Shown here piece after piece: positions 7,678-15,770 of a DNA stretch of 19,565 nt. Where the stretch lies: the NCBI GenBank assembly GCA_013817555.1, contig JACDCN010000007.1, forward strand, positions 1 to 19,565, read 5' to 3'. A program made the position numbers and the translations under genes. Position 1 is the stretch's first letter; each line of letters starts with the position of its first letter. The notes beneath the pieces are model-generated. The model worked only from the letters and a program-made list of their open reading frames with translations. It did not search any database and was not told where the DNA came from. This stretch comes from Actinomycetota bacterium (GTDB taxonomy: Bacteria; Actinomycetota; Thermoleophilia; Gaiellales; Gaiellaceae).

Positions 7678-7706
7678 AGATGTCCATTCCGGCTAAAGCG
7701 TGACAA
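7678..7706 (-). promoter_or_regulatory. Candidate promoter of the atypical regulator gene
   Basis: On the minus strand TTGTCA (7701-7706) resembles a -35 box. It is followed after 17 bases by the weak -10-like ACATCT (7678-7683), about 36 bases before the regulator ATG. Only the -35 half is convincing. Confidence 0.25.
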
Positions 7707-7720
7707 GACTTCCTCAGCCG

Positions 7721-7740
7721 CACCGTCTCAGCGAGACGTG
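7721..7740 (-). terminator. Hairpin after the UbiB-family gene
   Basis: Immediately past the stop at 7743 the minus strand reads CACGTCTC-GCT-GAGACGGTG. It forms a GTCTC/GAGAC stem extended by CAC/GTG across a bulge, with a three-base loop. There is no T-run, so termination is only suggested by position at the end of a long operon. Confidence 0.35.
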
Positions 7741-7742
7741 CC

Positions 7743-9413
7743 CTAGAGACGTCCATGGCGGAGAACACCCCAGATGACCCAAAGCCCGAAGATTCCAGAG
7801 AGTACGAAGCCGACGAAGGACAACACGTGCAAACCCATGATCTGGGGACCTTCCTGTCCGAAGACTCCGATGATCGACGAGCCGACGAGGCCCCCGAGCA
7901 CGATCAGGGCGACCGAGAGGCGGTTCGACGCCTGGTCGATATGGTCGTCGAGCTCATCGAGACCGGGGTTGTCGAAGCGGATCTGGAACGTCCCCTCACG
8001 CATGCGCTCCAGGACATCGTTCACTTGGTATGGCAGCTCCCGCACGATCGACCCGAGCGCCAGCGCTTCCGCCCTCGCCCGTTGCGCGACGATCCGTGGC
8101 TGATAGCGGTCAGCGAGCAGACCGCGGGCGTACGGCTTCGCGACCTCGAAGACGTTGAAGTCGGGATAGACCTCGGTACCGACGGAGGCAAGGGTGGCGA
8201 TCGCCTTGTCCAGCATCACGAAGCGTGATGGCAGACGCAGGTTCAGCGAGTAGATGAGCTGGAACGCCTCCCGGATCACCTGCAGCGGATCGATGTCCGA
8301 AAGCCGAGTCCCGTAGTAGCGGTCGAAGAGCACGCGCAGCTCTGCGCGGAACTCCTGCTCGCGCTCTGGCGCATAGCGGACGCCGAGCTCTCTCATTCGC
8401 CGCGGAATCGCGTCGATGTTCTCGGTAGCCGCGTCGACGAAAAGCCGTGTCAGCTTCGCCATGTCGTCGTCCGTGAGCTTCCCTGCCTGCCCGAAGTCCA
8501 CGAGGCCAAGCTCGCCGGAATCGAGGATGAAGATGTTCGCGGGATGCGGGTCGGAGTGGAAGAAGCCGTGCCGAAAGACCATCGTCATCCACGTGTCCGC
8601 CATCCGGTAGGCGACGTCGCGCCTCTCGTCCGGCCGCATGTTCGGAAGATCGAGCTCGGAGACCTTCCTGCCGCGCAGGAATTCGAGCGTCAGCACGCGT
8701 CCCGTCGAGTACCGACGGATCACGGCCGGGACGACAACCTCGGGCGTATGCGCGAAGTTGCGGTGGAAGGCGTCCGCATTCCGCGCTTCGTGCCCATAGT
8801 CGAGCTCGAGGCGAATCGAGTGAGCAAACTCGTCCACGAGCTCCCGCGGGTCGATGAACTCGAGAGCTCGGACCCGCTCGCGTAGAAGCTTCGCCGCCTG
8901 ATACAGCAGCCCGAGATCGGCCTCGACCTGCCTCGCGGCTTCCGGCCGCTGGATCTTGACCGCGACCTCCTCGCCGTTCGGGAGCCGAGCGCGGTGCACC
9001 TGCCCGATCGAGGCCGAAGCAAGCGGCTGCTCGTCGAACTCGAGGAAAGCTTGCTCCACGGTGAGGCCGAGCTCGGCCTCTACGACCGCGCGCGCCTGCT
9101 CGAAAGGAAACGGGGTGACCTGGTCCTGCAGTCCGCGGAGCTCGATGACGATGTCGGGCGGGACGACATCGGGGCGCGTCGACAAGAGCTGGCCGAACTT
9201 GACGAAGGTCGGGCCCAGCTCATCGAGCATCTCCCGCAGACGACGGCCTCGTTCGGAGGCGGCCAACTCATCGTTACGCCCGTTATCCCCTGACAGGAGA
9301 TCGCCGAGACGATTGCGGCGCAGGACGTATCCGAAACCGTGTCGCGCGGCCACCTGCGCGATCTCCGACAGGCGTCCGAGGCTGCGCGGCGGCCCTGCCT
9401 GCCCGGTGCTCAT
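7743..9413 (-). CDS. ABC1/UbiB-family atypical kinase (AarF-like)
   Basis: A 556-residue membrane-attached protein-kinase-like ATPase. UbiB homologues support quinone or other isoprenoid-lipid metabolism; the substrate here is not known. Family motifs in order are KFGQ (72-75) in the N-terminal extension that occludes the active site, the Ala-rich loop ASASIGQ (132-138) replacing the glycine-rich loop, VAVK (150-153, ATP-binding Lys), HSDPHPAN (286-293, catalytic Asp/Asn) and DFG (306-308). Two hydrophobic segments near the C-terminus (about 495-515 and 523-550) form the usual membrane anchor. The start is ATG at 9413, four bases after the stop of the upstream phasin-like gene, so the two are coupled. 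It ends the queA-tgt-yajC-secDF operon. A ubiquinone role is unlikely in an actinomycete, where menaquinone is usual. Confidence 0.92.
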   Translation of the reverse strand: MSTGQAGPPRSLGRLSEIAQVAARHGFGYVLRRNRLGDLLSGDNGRNDELAASERGRRLREMLDELGPTFVKFGQLLSTRPDVVPPDIVIELRGLQDQVTPFPFEQARAVVEAELGLTVEQAFLEFDEQPLASASIGQVHRARLPNGEEVAVKIQRPEAARQVEADLGLLYQAAKLLRERVRALEFIDPRELVDEFAHSIRLELDYGHEARNADAFHRNFAHTPEVVVPAVIRRYSTGRVLTLEFLRGRKVSELDLPNMRPDERRDVAYRMADTWMTMVFRHGFFHSDPHPANIFILDSGELGLVDFGQAGKLTDDDMAKLTRLFVDAATENIDAIPRRMRELGVRYAPEREQEFRAELRVLFDRYYGTRLSDIDPLQVIREAFQLIYSLNLRLPSRFVMLDKAIATLASVGTEVYPDFNVFEVAKPYARGLLADRYQPRIVAQRARAEALALGSIVRELPYQVNDVLERMREGTFQIRFDNPGLDELDDHIDQASNRLSVALIVLGGLVGSSIIGVFGQEGPQIMGLHVLSFVGFVLSGIFGLWVIWGVLRHGRL

Positions 9414-9417
9414 CGCC

Positions 9418-9837
9418 TCAGTGTGGCACGGCGGGGCGCTCGAGCAGCCGCAGCCGATGCTCGAGCTGCGCTACACGGAGCTCGAGCTCGGCAACGGTTT
9501 CACGCGAAGCGGCGCCGAGCTCGGAGCCGAGACGCGAGCCCACGGAGCTGGAGGATTCACTCAACCGCTGCAGCTCTCGGCGCCAGCTCTCGAGCACGTC
9601 GACGAGGACGGCGCGGGTTTCCTCACGGTCGATGCCGAGACGCTGCGCCAGCTCGTCCGCGAGACCGTCCACCCGGTCCGCTCCCAGAGCGACGATGCCG
9701 ATTCCGGCGAGCGCGAGCGTCTCGAGCGCGCCCCTGGCCGGCTCCGGCCGCGAAGCGGACGGCTTTAGGGGTCTTACGCGGTCGGAATCCATGCGAGTGG
9801 ATTCCGGCCCTGCGCCAATATCACCGGGCTCTGCCAT
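9418..9837 (-). CDS. Phasin-like small coiled-coil protein
   Basis: A 139-residue protein if it starts at the ATG at 9837, which overlaps the secDF end by 17 bases. An ATG at 9792 would give 124 residues. After a Pro/Arg-rich N-terminus it has the segment ALETLALAGIGIVALGADRVDGLADELAQRLGIDREETRAVLVDVLESWRREL (about 51-103), then a long amphipathic helix (about 104-133). The ALAGIG..RVDxLxDELxxRxxIxxEE pattern resembles the small phasin-like family linked to polyhydroxyalkanoate granules (COG3937-like). The assignment is by recall only. Its stop is four bases before ubiB, so a role beside the UbiB-type kinase at the membrane or a lipid surface is plausible. No polyhydroxyalkanoate genes are in the window. 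Confidence 0.65.
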   Translation of the reverse strand: MAEPGDIGAGPESTRMDSDRVRPLKPSASRPEPARGALETLALAGIGIVALGADRVDGLADELAQRLGIDREETRAVLVDVLESWRRELQRLSESSSSVGSRLGSELGAASRETVAELELRVAQLEHRLRLLERPAVPH

Positions 9838-12586
9838 GCGGCCTCGAGGCCCGCCTCTGTGTCCGGCGCTCCCGCTTGGACTTCGCGCCGGCATCCCCAA
9901 GACCTGCGGTCGGAGGCAGTACCGGAGCGGGAGCACGCGGGGCCTCGTCCGGCCTGCCGTCCGTACCTCCGTCCTCGTCGACATCGCTGTCGCCCGGCTC
10001 GTCGAGCAGCATTCCGCCCACCGACTCGACTCCCTCGAGCGCGCCGAGATCGTCGCGGCGGCGCGCGAACTCGGGCTCGCGCTCCTTGAAGAAGGCGACG
10101 AGCGGAGCGGCCAGGAAGATCGAGCTGTACGAGCCGAAACCGATGCCGACGAGCAGGGCGAAGGCGAAGTCCTTGAGGGTGTCTCCGCCGAAGAAATAGA
10201 GGGCCGCAACCGGGAGCAGCGTGATGAAGGTCGTGGCCAGTGACCGGGGCAGCACCTCCCAGAGCGAGACGTTGCCGATCACACGGAACGAAGCGCGTCG
10301 CATAAGCGGCACGTTTTCGCGGATCCGGTCGAAGATGATGATCGTGTCGTAGATCGAGTACCCGAGCACCGTGAGGACCGCCGCCACGGTCGCGGTCGAG
10401 ATCTCCCTCCCGGTCAGTGCGTACACACCCACCGTGATCACGACGTCGTGCGCGAGCGCTACGAGAACACCGATCGAGTACTTCCATTGGAAGCGGACCG
10501 AGATGTAGACCACGATCAGGAGGAGACTCACGATGATCGCGAAGAGGGCCGAGTTCGCGATCTGGCGACCGAAGCTCTCCGAGACGTTCTTGGCGCCGAA
10601 TGCGGTCGCCTGAAGCGAGCTCGACAGCTCCTGCTCGAGCACGTTCTGCTCACTGATCGTGAGTGACTCGGTACGGATCTGGAAGCTCGTGTACTGGCCG
10701 TCCACGGACGCCCCCCGCCCCTGGATCACCGCTCCCTCCTGCCCGATCTGCGCGGCCTGGCTACGCACCTCCTCGAGGGACGTCGCCGCGGGCGTGCGGA
10801 ACGTGACCTGCGTGCCACCTCGGAAGTCGATCCCGAGGTTCAGGCCTTGAATGATGATCGCGAGGATGGAGACGGCGACGACGATCCCGGAGAACGCGAA
10901 CCAGATCCGTCGCCTCCCGATGTAGTCGGCGCGCAACCAGCGCGGAATTCCCCTGCCGGTTGTACCCATCAGCCGCGGGTTGTCAATCCACCCGAAACCG
11001 GCCAGGAGAGCGAGGATCGCGCGCGTCGCCAGCACCGCGGTCAGCATCGAGAGCACCGTGCCGATCAGCAGCATTAGCGCGAAACCGCGCACGCTCGCCG
11101 TCGCGACCGCGAAAAGCACCATCGCCGTGATCGCCGTGACGACGTTGGCGTCGACGATCGTCGCGAAGCCCTTCTTGTACCCCAGTGAGATCGCGGCGCG
11201 CACGGATCTCCCGGCGCGCACTTCTTCCTTGATCCGTTCGAAGATGACGATGTTCGCGTCGGCCGCGACGCCGAACGTCAGCACAAGGCCTGCGAAGCCT
11301 GGCAGCGTCAAGGTGACGTTGAAGAGAAGAATCGTCGCGTACAGGAAGGCGGCGTAGACGATCAGACCGGTGACCGCGACGAGGCCCAGGAAGCGGTAGA
11401 ACAAGAGCAGGAAGAATGCGACGAGGACGATCCCGCCGATCGCCGCCCGCCATGCTTCTCGAAGCGAGTCTTTACCGAGGGTTGCGGAGATATCGGTGCG
11501 ATCGAGCGTCTCGAACTTGACCGGAAGCGCACCCGTCTGCAGCACGATCGCGATGTCCTGCGCCTCGTCGATGGAGTCGAGACCCTGGATCTGCGCCCGC
11601 CCACCTCCTATGCCGCCCGCGAGATTCGAGTCGGTGTAGTCGATCTGCGGGAACGTCCTGATCTCGCGGTCGAGCACAATCGCGAAGTGCTGTGGCGTTC
11701 CCCGCAGTCGCCCACGCACGTATTCCGCGCTGGTGATCGCCTCGAACCTGTCCGCGCCGCGGCCCGTGAACTCCATCGTCACGATCGGGAGTCCGCCGCC
11801 GCTCGGGCTCGTGTCGAAGTCCGCGCGAGTGCCCGAGAGCTTGAGATCCTCGCCGGTCATCTGCGGGATGTCGGGCGGCTCGTACTTGAAGAGGTAGTAG
11901 TACGTCCGGTCAGGCGGGACGCCGCTTCCCTGCGGGCCACCGGGACAGACGACTGCGGGCTCGCCGCACGTGATGACGACCATGTCCTGCGGCACTGCGA
12001 AGAGAGCGCGGCCCGTGGGCACCTCCCCGTCGGACTTTCGAAGCGCGTCTGCTCTCGAACCAAACGGGCCGCTGACGATGCGCTTCGCTTTCGAGTTCAC
12101 GAGGTAGTACGCGTCCGAGGGTCCTTCGTCGACCTGCGCCTGCACTCGTGACAGCAGGTCGTAGAGCCTCGGATTTTCCACTGGCTCGCCCCTGATGGAG
12201 ATCGAAGGCCCGGCGAGCGAGGTCTCGAGGTCGTAGAGCTCGAGCTGGGCAGTCGTGCCGATGATCTCCGCTGCGGACGCCGGATCCTTCACACCGGGTA
12301 GCTGGATCGTGATCTGGTCATCGCCCTGGGTGCGGATCTCCGGCTCAGTCACGCCAAGCTTGTCGACGCGGTTTCGCATGATGTCGACTGACCGCTCGAG
12401 ATCTTCCGCTGTCAGCTCACGGTCCGGAGGCGGGACGGCTTGAAGCGTGACCTCGAGGCCTCCCTGCAGGTCGAGGCCGAGGGTCGGGCTCTGTTTGACA
12501 GGCGATCCAGGAATAGCCAGCAGCGCAACACCGACGAGGGCGGCGGCCAGCAGGCCGACGACGAGGATGGAAGTGCGTCGGTTCAC
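9821..12586 (-). CDS. secDF: Fused protein translocase subunit SecDF
   Basis: A 921-residue fusion of SecD and SecF, the proton-driven membrane partner of SecYEG that pulls exported proteins out on the far side. The SecD part (1-about 535) has a first membrane span (8-25), LGLDLQGG (37-43), a large external P1 domain with a Gly/Pro-rich insert (about 210-230), then five spans including GVAADANIVIFERIKE (439-454) with D443. The SecF part (from about 555) has LNLGIDFRGG (582-591) and LGYSIYDTIIIFDRIRE (741-757) with D747. Both membrane Asp sites for proton coupling are intact. A hydrophilic tail of about 80 residues, acidic then Pro/Ala-rich then strongly basic, follows the last span. The GTG start at 12586 lies 15 bases after yajC. 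Confidence 0.95.
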   Translation of the reverse strand: MNRRTSILVVGLLAAALVGVALLAIPGSPVKQSPTLGLDLQGGLEVTLQAVPPPDRELTAEDLERSVDIMRNRVDKLGVTEPEIRTQGDDQITIQLPGVKDPASAAEIIGTTAQLELYDLETSLAGPSISIRGEPVENPRLYDLLSRVQAQVDEGPSDAYYLVNSKAKRIVSGPFGSRADALRKSDGEVPTGRALFAVPQDMVVITCGEPAVVCPGGPQGSGVPPDRTYYYLFKYEPPDIPQMTGEDLKLSGTRADFDTSPSGGGLPIVTMEFTGRGADRFEAITSAEYVRGRLRGTPQHFAIVLDREIRTFPQIDYTDSNLAGGIGGGRAQIQGLDSIDEAQDIAIVLQTGALPVKFETLDRTDISATLGKDSLREAWRAAIGGIVLVAFFLLLFYRFLGLVAVTGLIVYAAFLYATILLFNVTLTLPGFAGLVLTFGVAADANIVIFERIKEEVRAGRSVRAAISLGYKKGFATIVDANVVTAITAMVLFAVATASVRGFALMLLIGTVLSMLTAVLATRAILALLAGFGWIDNPRLMGTTGRGIPRWLRADYIGRRRIWFAFSGIVVAVSILAIIIQGLNLGIDFRGGTQVTFRTPAATSLEEVRSQAAQIGQEGAVIQGRGASVDGQYTSFQIRTESLTISEQNVLEQELSSSLQATAFGAKNVSESFGRQIANSALFAIIVSLLLIVVYISVRFQWKYSIGVLVALAHDVVITVGVYALTGREISTATVAAVLTVLGYSIYDTIIIFDRIRENVPLMRRASFRVIGNVSLWEVLPRSLATTFITLLPVAALYFFGGDTLKDFAFALLVGIGFGSYSSIFLAAPLVAFFKEREPEFARRRDDLGALEGVESVGGMLLDEPGDSDVDEDGGTDGRPDEAPRAPAPVLPPTAGLGDAGAKSKRERRTQRRASRPHGRAR

Positions 12587-12601
12587 GGTCGGCGGATCAG
12601 G

Positions 12602-13009
12602 TTATCGACGGTCGGCCGGAGCGGGGTCCGCGGCTGACTCGCTCGTAACCGCTTCTTCGCCCCTCGTAACGGGAGCTTCATCGTCCGGTTCCGCATCTTC
12701 GACGCCCTCCGCGTCGACAATGTCTTCGGCCTCCTCGTCCTCGTCCTCGTCCTCCTCTTCGGGAGGCAGCACCGCAGCGATCCCGCGTCGCGTCATGTGC
12801 ACGGAGAGGCCGTCCGCGATCTCGACGACGACATCGTCGTCCTCGATCTCGGTGATCGTCCCGTAGATTCCGCCACTCGTGAGGATGTCGTCTCCGACCG
12901 AAGCGCGGTCGATCATGGTCTGTTGCGCCTGCTGGCGTTGGCGCTGAGGACGGATCATCAGGACGTACATGACGACGAGCAAGAGCACCATCACGATCAA
13001 AAAGCTCAC
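12602..13009 (-). CDS. yajC: Sec translocase accessory subunit YajC
   Basis: A 135-residue protein with one N-terminal membrane span (about 3-19), the family RPQRQRQQAQQ stretch (20-30) and the conserved core VGDDILTSGGIYGTITEIEDDDVVVEIADGL (38-68). YajC binds SecD-SecF and YidC. Past residue 82 it has a long, very acidic tail (EEEDEDEDEEAEDIVDAEG and onward), about 50 residues longer than the compact E. coli form. The start is GTG at 13009, which overlaps the tgt stop in GTGA and follows GAGGAGGAAAC, a strong ribosome binding site embedded in the last tgt codons. Confidence 0.92.
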   Translation of the reverse strand: MSFLIVMVLLLVVMYVLMIRPQRQRQQAQQTMIDRASVGDDILTSGGIYGTITEIEDDDVVVEIADGLSVHMTRRGIAAVLPPEEEDEDEDEEAEDIVDAEGVEDAEPDDEAPVTRGEEAVTSESAADPAPADRR

Positions 13010-14127
13010 GTTTCCTCCTCGGGCACGTGGGCGAGCCGCGCGAGCGCGTCCCGCCTGAAGGCCGTGAACGTGCCTCGCTCGATCGCCGCCCGCGCGCGTG
13101 CGGTCAGGTCGAGTACGAACCAGAGATTATGCAGGCTCAGGAGACGCAACCCGAGGATTTCCTCCTGCGTCACCAGATGGCGGATGTACGCGCGGGAGAA
13201 GCGGATGCACGCGGGGCAGCCGCAATCCTCATCCAGCGGGTCGGGATCGCGAGCAAAGCGAGCGTTCCGGAGGTTGAGTCGGCCGCCCCACGTCAGCGCC
13301 GAGCCGGTGCGAGCCGTGCGGGTCGGCAGCACGCAGTCGAACATGTCCACCCCACGAGAGATGACCTCGAGGATGCCGATTGGGTCACCGATCCCCATGA
13401 AGTAGCGCGGCTTGTCCTGCGCGAGCGCCGGCGCGGCCCATTCGACGCAGTCGAGCATCTCCTCGCGCGACTCGCCAACAGCGAGGCCGCCTAGCGCGTA
13501 GCCGTCGAACGGAAGCGCCGAGATCTCCTCGAGCGAGCGGCGCCTCAGCTCGTCGTCAATGCCGCCTTGGGAGATGCCGAAGCGAAGCTGACCTGGGGCC
13601 TTGGGCGCCGCTGCCTGGCGCTCCGCCCAGTTCGTCGTGAGCAGGACCGCCTGTTCGAGCTCCTGTCGGGAAGCAGGCGCCGGGAGGCAGACGTCCAGGC
13701 ACATGGCGATGTCCGAGCCGAGACGACGCTGAATCTCGGCGACGCCTTCGGGCTTGAAGTGAGCGGCGGAGCCGTCGTACACCGAGCGGAAGGTCACTCC
13801 CTCGTCATCGAGCCCGAGAATGGTGTCCCGGAGCGAGAAGACCTGAAAGCCTCCCGAGTCGGTGAGGATCGGCCCATCCCAACCGGAGAACGCGTGGATC
13901 CCGCCGAGGCTCTCGATGACCTCCTCGCCCGGGCGGAAGTGCAGGTGGTACGTGTTCCCGAGGATCACGTGGGCGCCGAGCGCCCGCACCTCGTCGGGGT
14001 GCAGCGATTTCACCGTCGCCTTCGTCCCCACGGGCATGAAGGCCGGGGTCGGGATCGAGCCGTGCGCGGTCTCGAGGATGCCTGCGCGGGCCGCGCCTTC
14101 GCTCGCGATGACCTGGAAAGCGGTCAG
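13006..14127 (-). CDS. tgt: tRNA-guanine transglycosylase Tgt, non-standard start
   Basis: Exchanges G34 of tRNAs with GUN anticodons for the queuosine precursor preQ1. The frame encodes the full enzyme: FQVIASEGAARAGILETAHG near the N-terminus, TDSGGFQ with D90, the nucleophile D264 in FDCVLPTRTARTG, and zinc ligands C302, C304, C307 and H333. Counted from the CTG at 14127 (373 residues), the zinc ligands fall at the same numbers as in E. coli Tgt. The frame upstream reaches a TAG near 14205 with no ATG, GTG or TTG. The first in-frame ATG (14037) would delete the conserved N-terminal strands. Either CTG at 14127 is the start, or one base is missing just upstream, where an ATG with a good GGAG site (14141) is out of frame. 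It lies downstream of queA and overlaps yajC. Confidence 0.9.
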   Translation of the reverse strand: MTAFQVIASEGAARAGILETAHGSIPTPAFMPVGTKATVKSLHPDEVRALGAHVILGNTYHLHFRPGEEVIESLGGIHAFSGWDGPILTDSGGFQVFSLRDTILGLDDEGVTFRSVYDGSAAHFKPEGVAEIQRRLGSDIAMCLDVCLPAPASRQELEQAVLLTTNWAERQAAAPKAPGQLRFGISQGGIDDELRRRSLEEISALPFDGYALGGLAVGESREEMLDCVEWAAPALAQDKPRYFMGIGDPIGILEVISRGVDMFDCVLPTRTARTGSALTWGGRLNLRNARFARDPDPLDEDCGCPACIRFSRAYIRHLVTQEEILGLRLLSLHNLWFVLDLTARARAAIERGTFTAFRRDALARLAHVPEEET

Positions 14128-14150
14128 CGGACAGCGCTCATAGTCGCTCC
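14124..14150 (-). promoter_or_regulatory. Mini-ORF and ribosome binding site before tgt
   Basis: On the minus strand GGAG (14147-14150) lies five bases before an ATG (14141). That ATG opens a five-codon frame, MSAVR, ending with TGA at 14124. The TGA overlaps the CTG at 14127 as CTGA. This may be a leader peptide coupled to CTG re-initiation, or the original tgt start put out of frame by a one-base loss. The sequence cannot separate the two. Confidence 0.45.
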
Positions 14151-14284
14151 ACGCTCTCGGCGACCGGGAGAAAACCTTGGGGCCACCCCTCGCCTCCTCC
14201 CACTACCAGCCTATTCCGAAAGCGCATACGCATGTGAGACGTGATCGTGCCGAAACCGTGCCAATGCGACGAGAGGCACCGGCG

Positions 14285-15223
14285 TCAGAGCACGAGCATC
14301 GCGTCGCCGAATGAGTAGAACCGGTACCGCTCGGCGATCGCGATCCGATAAATCTCGCGCGTCTCCTCGACGCCGGCGAAGGCCATGACGAGCGCGAGCA
14401 AGGTCGTCCTCGGAAGGTGAAAGTTCGTCAGGAGCGCGTCCACGCGCTGGAACTCGAGGCCGGGCATAACGAAGAGATCGGTGCGTCCGCAGAGCTCGCC
14501 GGTGCGGGCGACGGTCTCGAGCGTGCGCACCGTGGTTGTCCCCACTGCAAGCACGCGCTCGGCACCTGCGATTCGCTCCCACGCCTGCGGCGTCACGCGG
14601 TAGCGCTCACCGTGCAGCACATGCTCCTCGAGACGATCGCCAGTGAGCGGCCGAAACGTGTCGAGACCGACGTGGAGCGTGATCGCGACGTGGTCGAGCT
14701 CGGCGAGCAGGTCGCTCGTGAAGTGAAGCCCGGCGGTTGGCGCCGCAGCCGCCCCGGGCTCGCACGCGTAGACGGTCTGATAGCGCCCGGGGTCGGACAG
14801 CCGCTCGTGGATGTAAGGCGGAAGCGGCAGCTCGCCTTCGACACTCCCGACGACCCTGAGCAACCAGCGCCCGTCGCCGAGGGATTGGACCAGCTCGACC
14901 GGCCCGAGGCGCTGTCCAGCTTGCAACCGCCGACTCGGTCGAGCCAAAGCCTCCCAGAGCCCGTCCTCGCGCTCCTCGATGAGAAGAACCTCGACGCGAC
15001 CTCCCGTCGCACGCCGAAGCTCGAGACGTGCCCGGAGAACCCTCGTGTCGTTGACAACAACGAGCTCCCCCGACAGCAAGTCGGGGAGCTCCGCGAAGAC
15101 TCGATGCTCGATCTCTCCCGTCTGGCACCGGTACACGAGCAGGCGCGAGTCGTCTCGTCGTGCCCTGGGACGCTGCGCGATCAGCTCCTCCGGAAGCTCG
15201 TAATCGAGGAGAGCGGTGTCCAT
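14285..15223 (-). CDS. queA: tRNA preQ1 ribosyltransferase-isomerase QueA
   Basis: Transfers and rearranges the ribosyl of SAM onto preQ1 in tRNA to form epoxyqueuosine, the step after Tgt. The 312-residue protein shows LPPYIHE (134-140), PTAGLHFT (162-169), LHVGLDTFRP (183-192), VGTTTVRTLE (227-236), TNFHLPRTTLL (266-276) and YSFGDAM (303-309). It is shorter than the E. coli protein (about 356), as in several bacteria with a trimmed insert. The ATG at 15223 gives MDTALLDYELPEELIAQRP, the normal beginning. The frame continues upstream but without family similarity. Only 26 bases separate it from the divergent gene at 15250, with no clear ribosome binding site, so the transcript may be leaderless. 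It heads the queA-tgt-yajC-secDF operon; a 157-base gap precedes tgt. Confidence 0.94.
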   Translation of the reverse strand: MDTALLDYELPEELIAQRPRARRDDSRLLVYRCQTGEIEHRVFAELPDLLSGELVVVNDTRVLRARLELRRATGGRVEVLLIEEREDGLWEALARPSRRLQAGQRLGPVELVQSLGDGRWLLRVVGSVEGELPLPPYIHERLSDPGRYQTVYACEPGAAAAPTAGLHFTSDLLAELDHVAITLHVGLDTFRPLTGDRLEEHVLHGERYRVTPQAWERIAGAERVLAVGTTTVRTLETVARTGELCGRTDLFVMPGLEFQRVDALLTNFHLPRTTLLALVMAFAGVEETREIYRIAIAERYRFYSFGDAMLVL

Positions 15224-15249
15224 CCGGCGCGGAGAGTAGCCTCGGGGCC

Positions 15250-15696
15250 ATGGATGCACTCGCCCTGGAACGTGCCCAGCAGCGCATCGCGGAGGCGGCA
15301 GCTCGTCGACCCGACCCCGCGGTGCTCGAGGCAACGCTCGAACGCTCGCGCATGCAGATCGAAACGCTCGCCGAGGTGGCAGCCGGCCTCGAAGCGTCGG
15401 TCCCTGCTCAAGTCAGCGTCGCGGTTCGCGACGGGCTCCGCACCGAGGTGCTCCCAGTCGCGCGCCATATCGCGGAGATCCGAGGTCTGCTCAATCAGAC
15501 GATCCGGCGGTTGGAGCGGATCGAAGGAGACCTTCTCGCCGAGCGGCATGCACGCGTCGACGACCTGGCGCTCCTAGTCGACCTGGTCAGCTCAGGCTGG
15601 CGCGGAGTCGATGCGCGGCTGGCACGCCTCGAGCGTGGACGAGCCGAGCGATCGATCGATGTCGACGAGCTGATCGGGCACGCCACAGCCGCGTAG
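15250..15696 (+). CDS. Hypothetical coiled-coil protein
   Basis: Not recognised. The 148-residue product has no signal peptide, membrane span or cysteine. It is rich in Ala, Arg, Glu and Leu, with long amphipathic helices (about 1-60 and 68-140) predicted by eye from heptad-like spacing, for example HIAEIRGLLNQTIRRLERIEGDLLAER (73-99). This suggests an oligomeric or scaffold protein. The ATG at 15250 is 26 bases from the divergent queA start. Codon bias matches the neighbours. The stop sits on the edge of a long inverted repeat. Its only context clue is divergence from queA. Confidence 0.65.
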   Translation: MDALALERAQQRIAEAAARRPDPAVLEATLERSRMQIETLAEVAAGLEASVPAQVSVAVRDGLRTEVLPVARHIAEIRGLLNQTIRRLERIEGDLLAERHARVDDLALLVDLVSSGWRGVDARLARLERGRAERSIDVDELIGHATAA

Positions 15697-15758
15697 AGGC
15701 TTGGTGTGAAATTGTCGTGGCCGTCATCCGGCCCGCCGTGAATTTCACATCAAGCCTC
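15696..15758. repeat. Long inverted repeat between convergent genes
   Basis: Arms GAGGCTTGGTGTGAAATT (15696-15713) and AATTTCACATCAAGCCTC (15741-15758) pair over 18 positions, with one G-T wobble. They flank a 27-base loop containing a small GGCCG/CGGCC hairpin. The element fills the space between two converging genes (stops at 15696 and 15771) and could act as a bidirectional terminator. It lacks a T-run on either strand, so a cruciform or mobile-repeat origin is also possible. Confidence 0.6.
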
Positions 15759-15770
15759 CTAGCGAACGCG

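Noticed and set aside
14128..14284. A tRNA or small RNA gene between queA and tgt
   Set aside because: No T-arm GTTC motif, cloverleaf or strong hairpin with a T-run was found on either strand; apart from the mini-ORF before tgt, nothing was recognised here.
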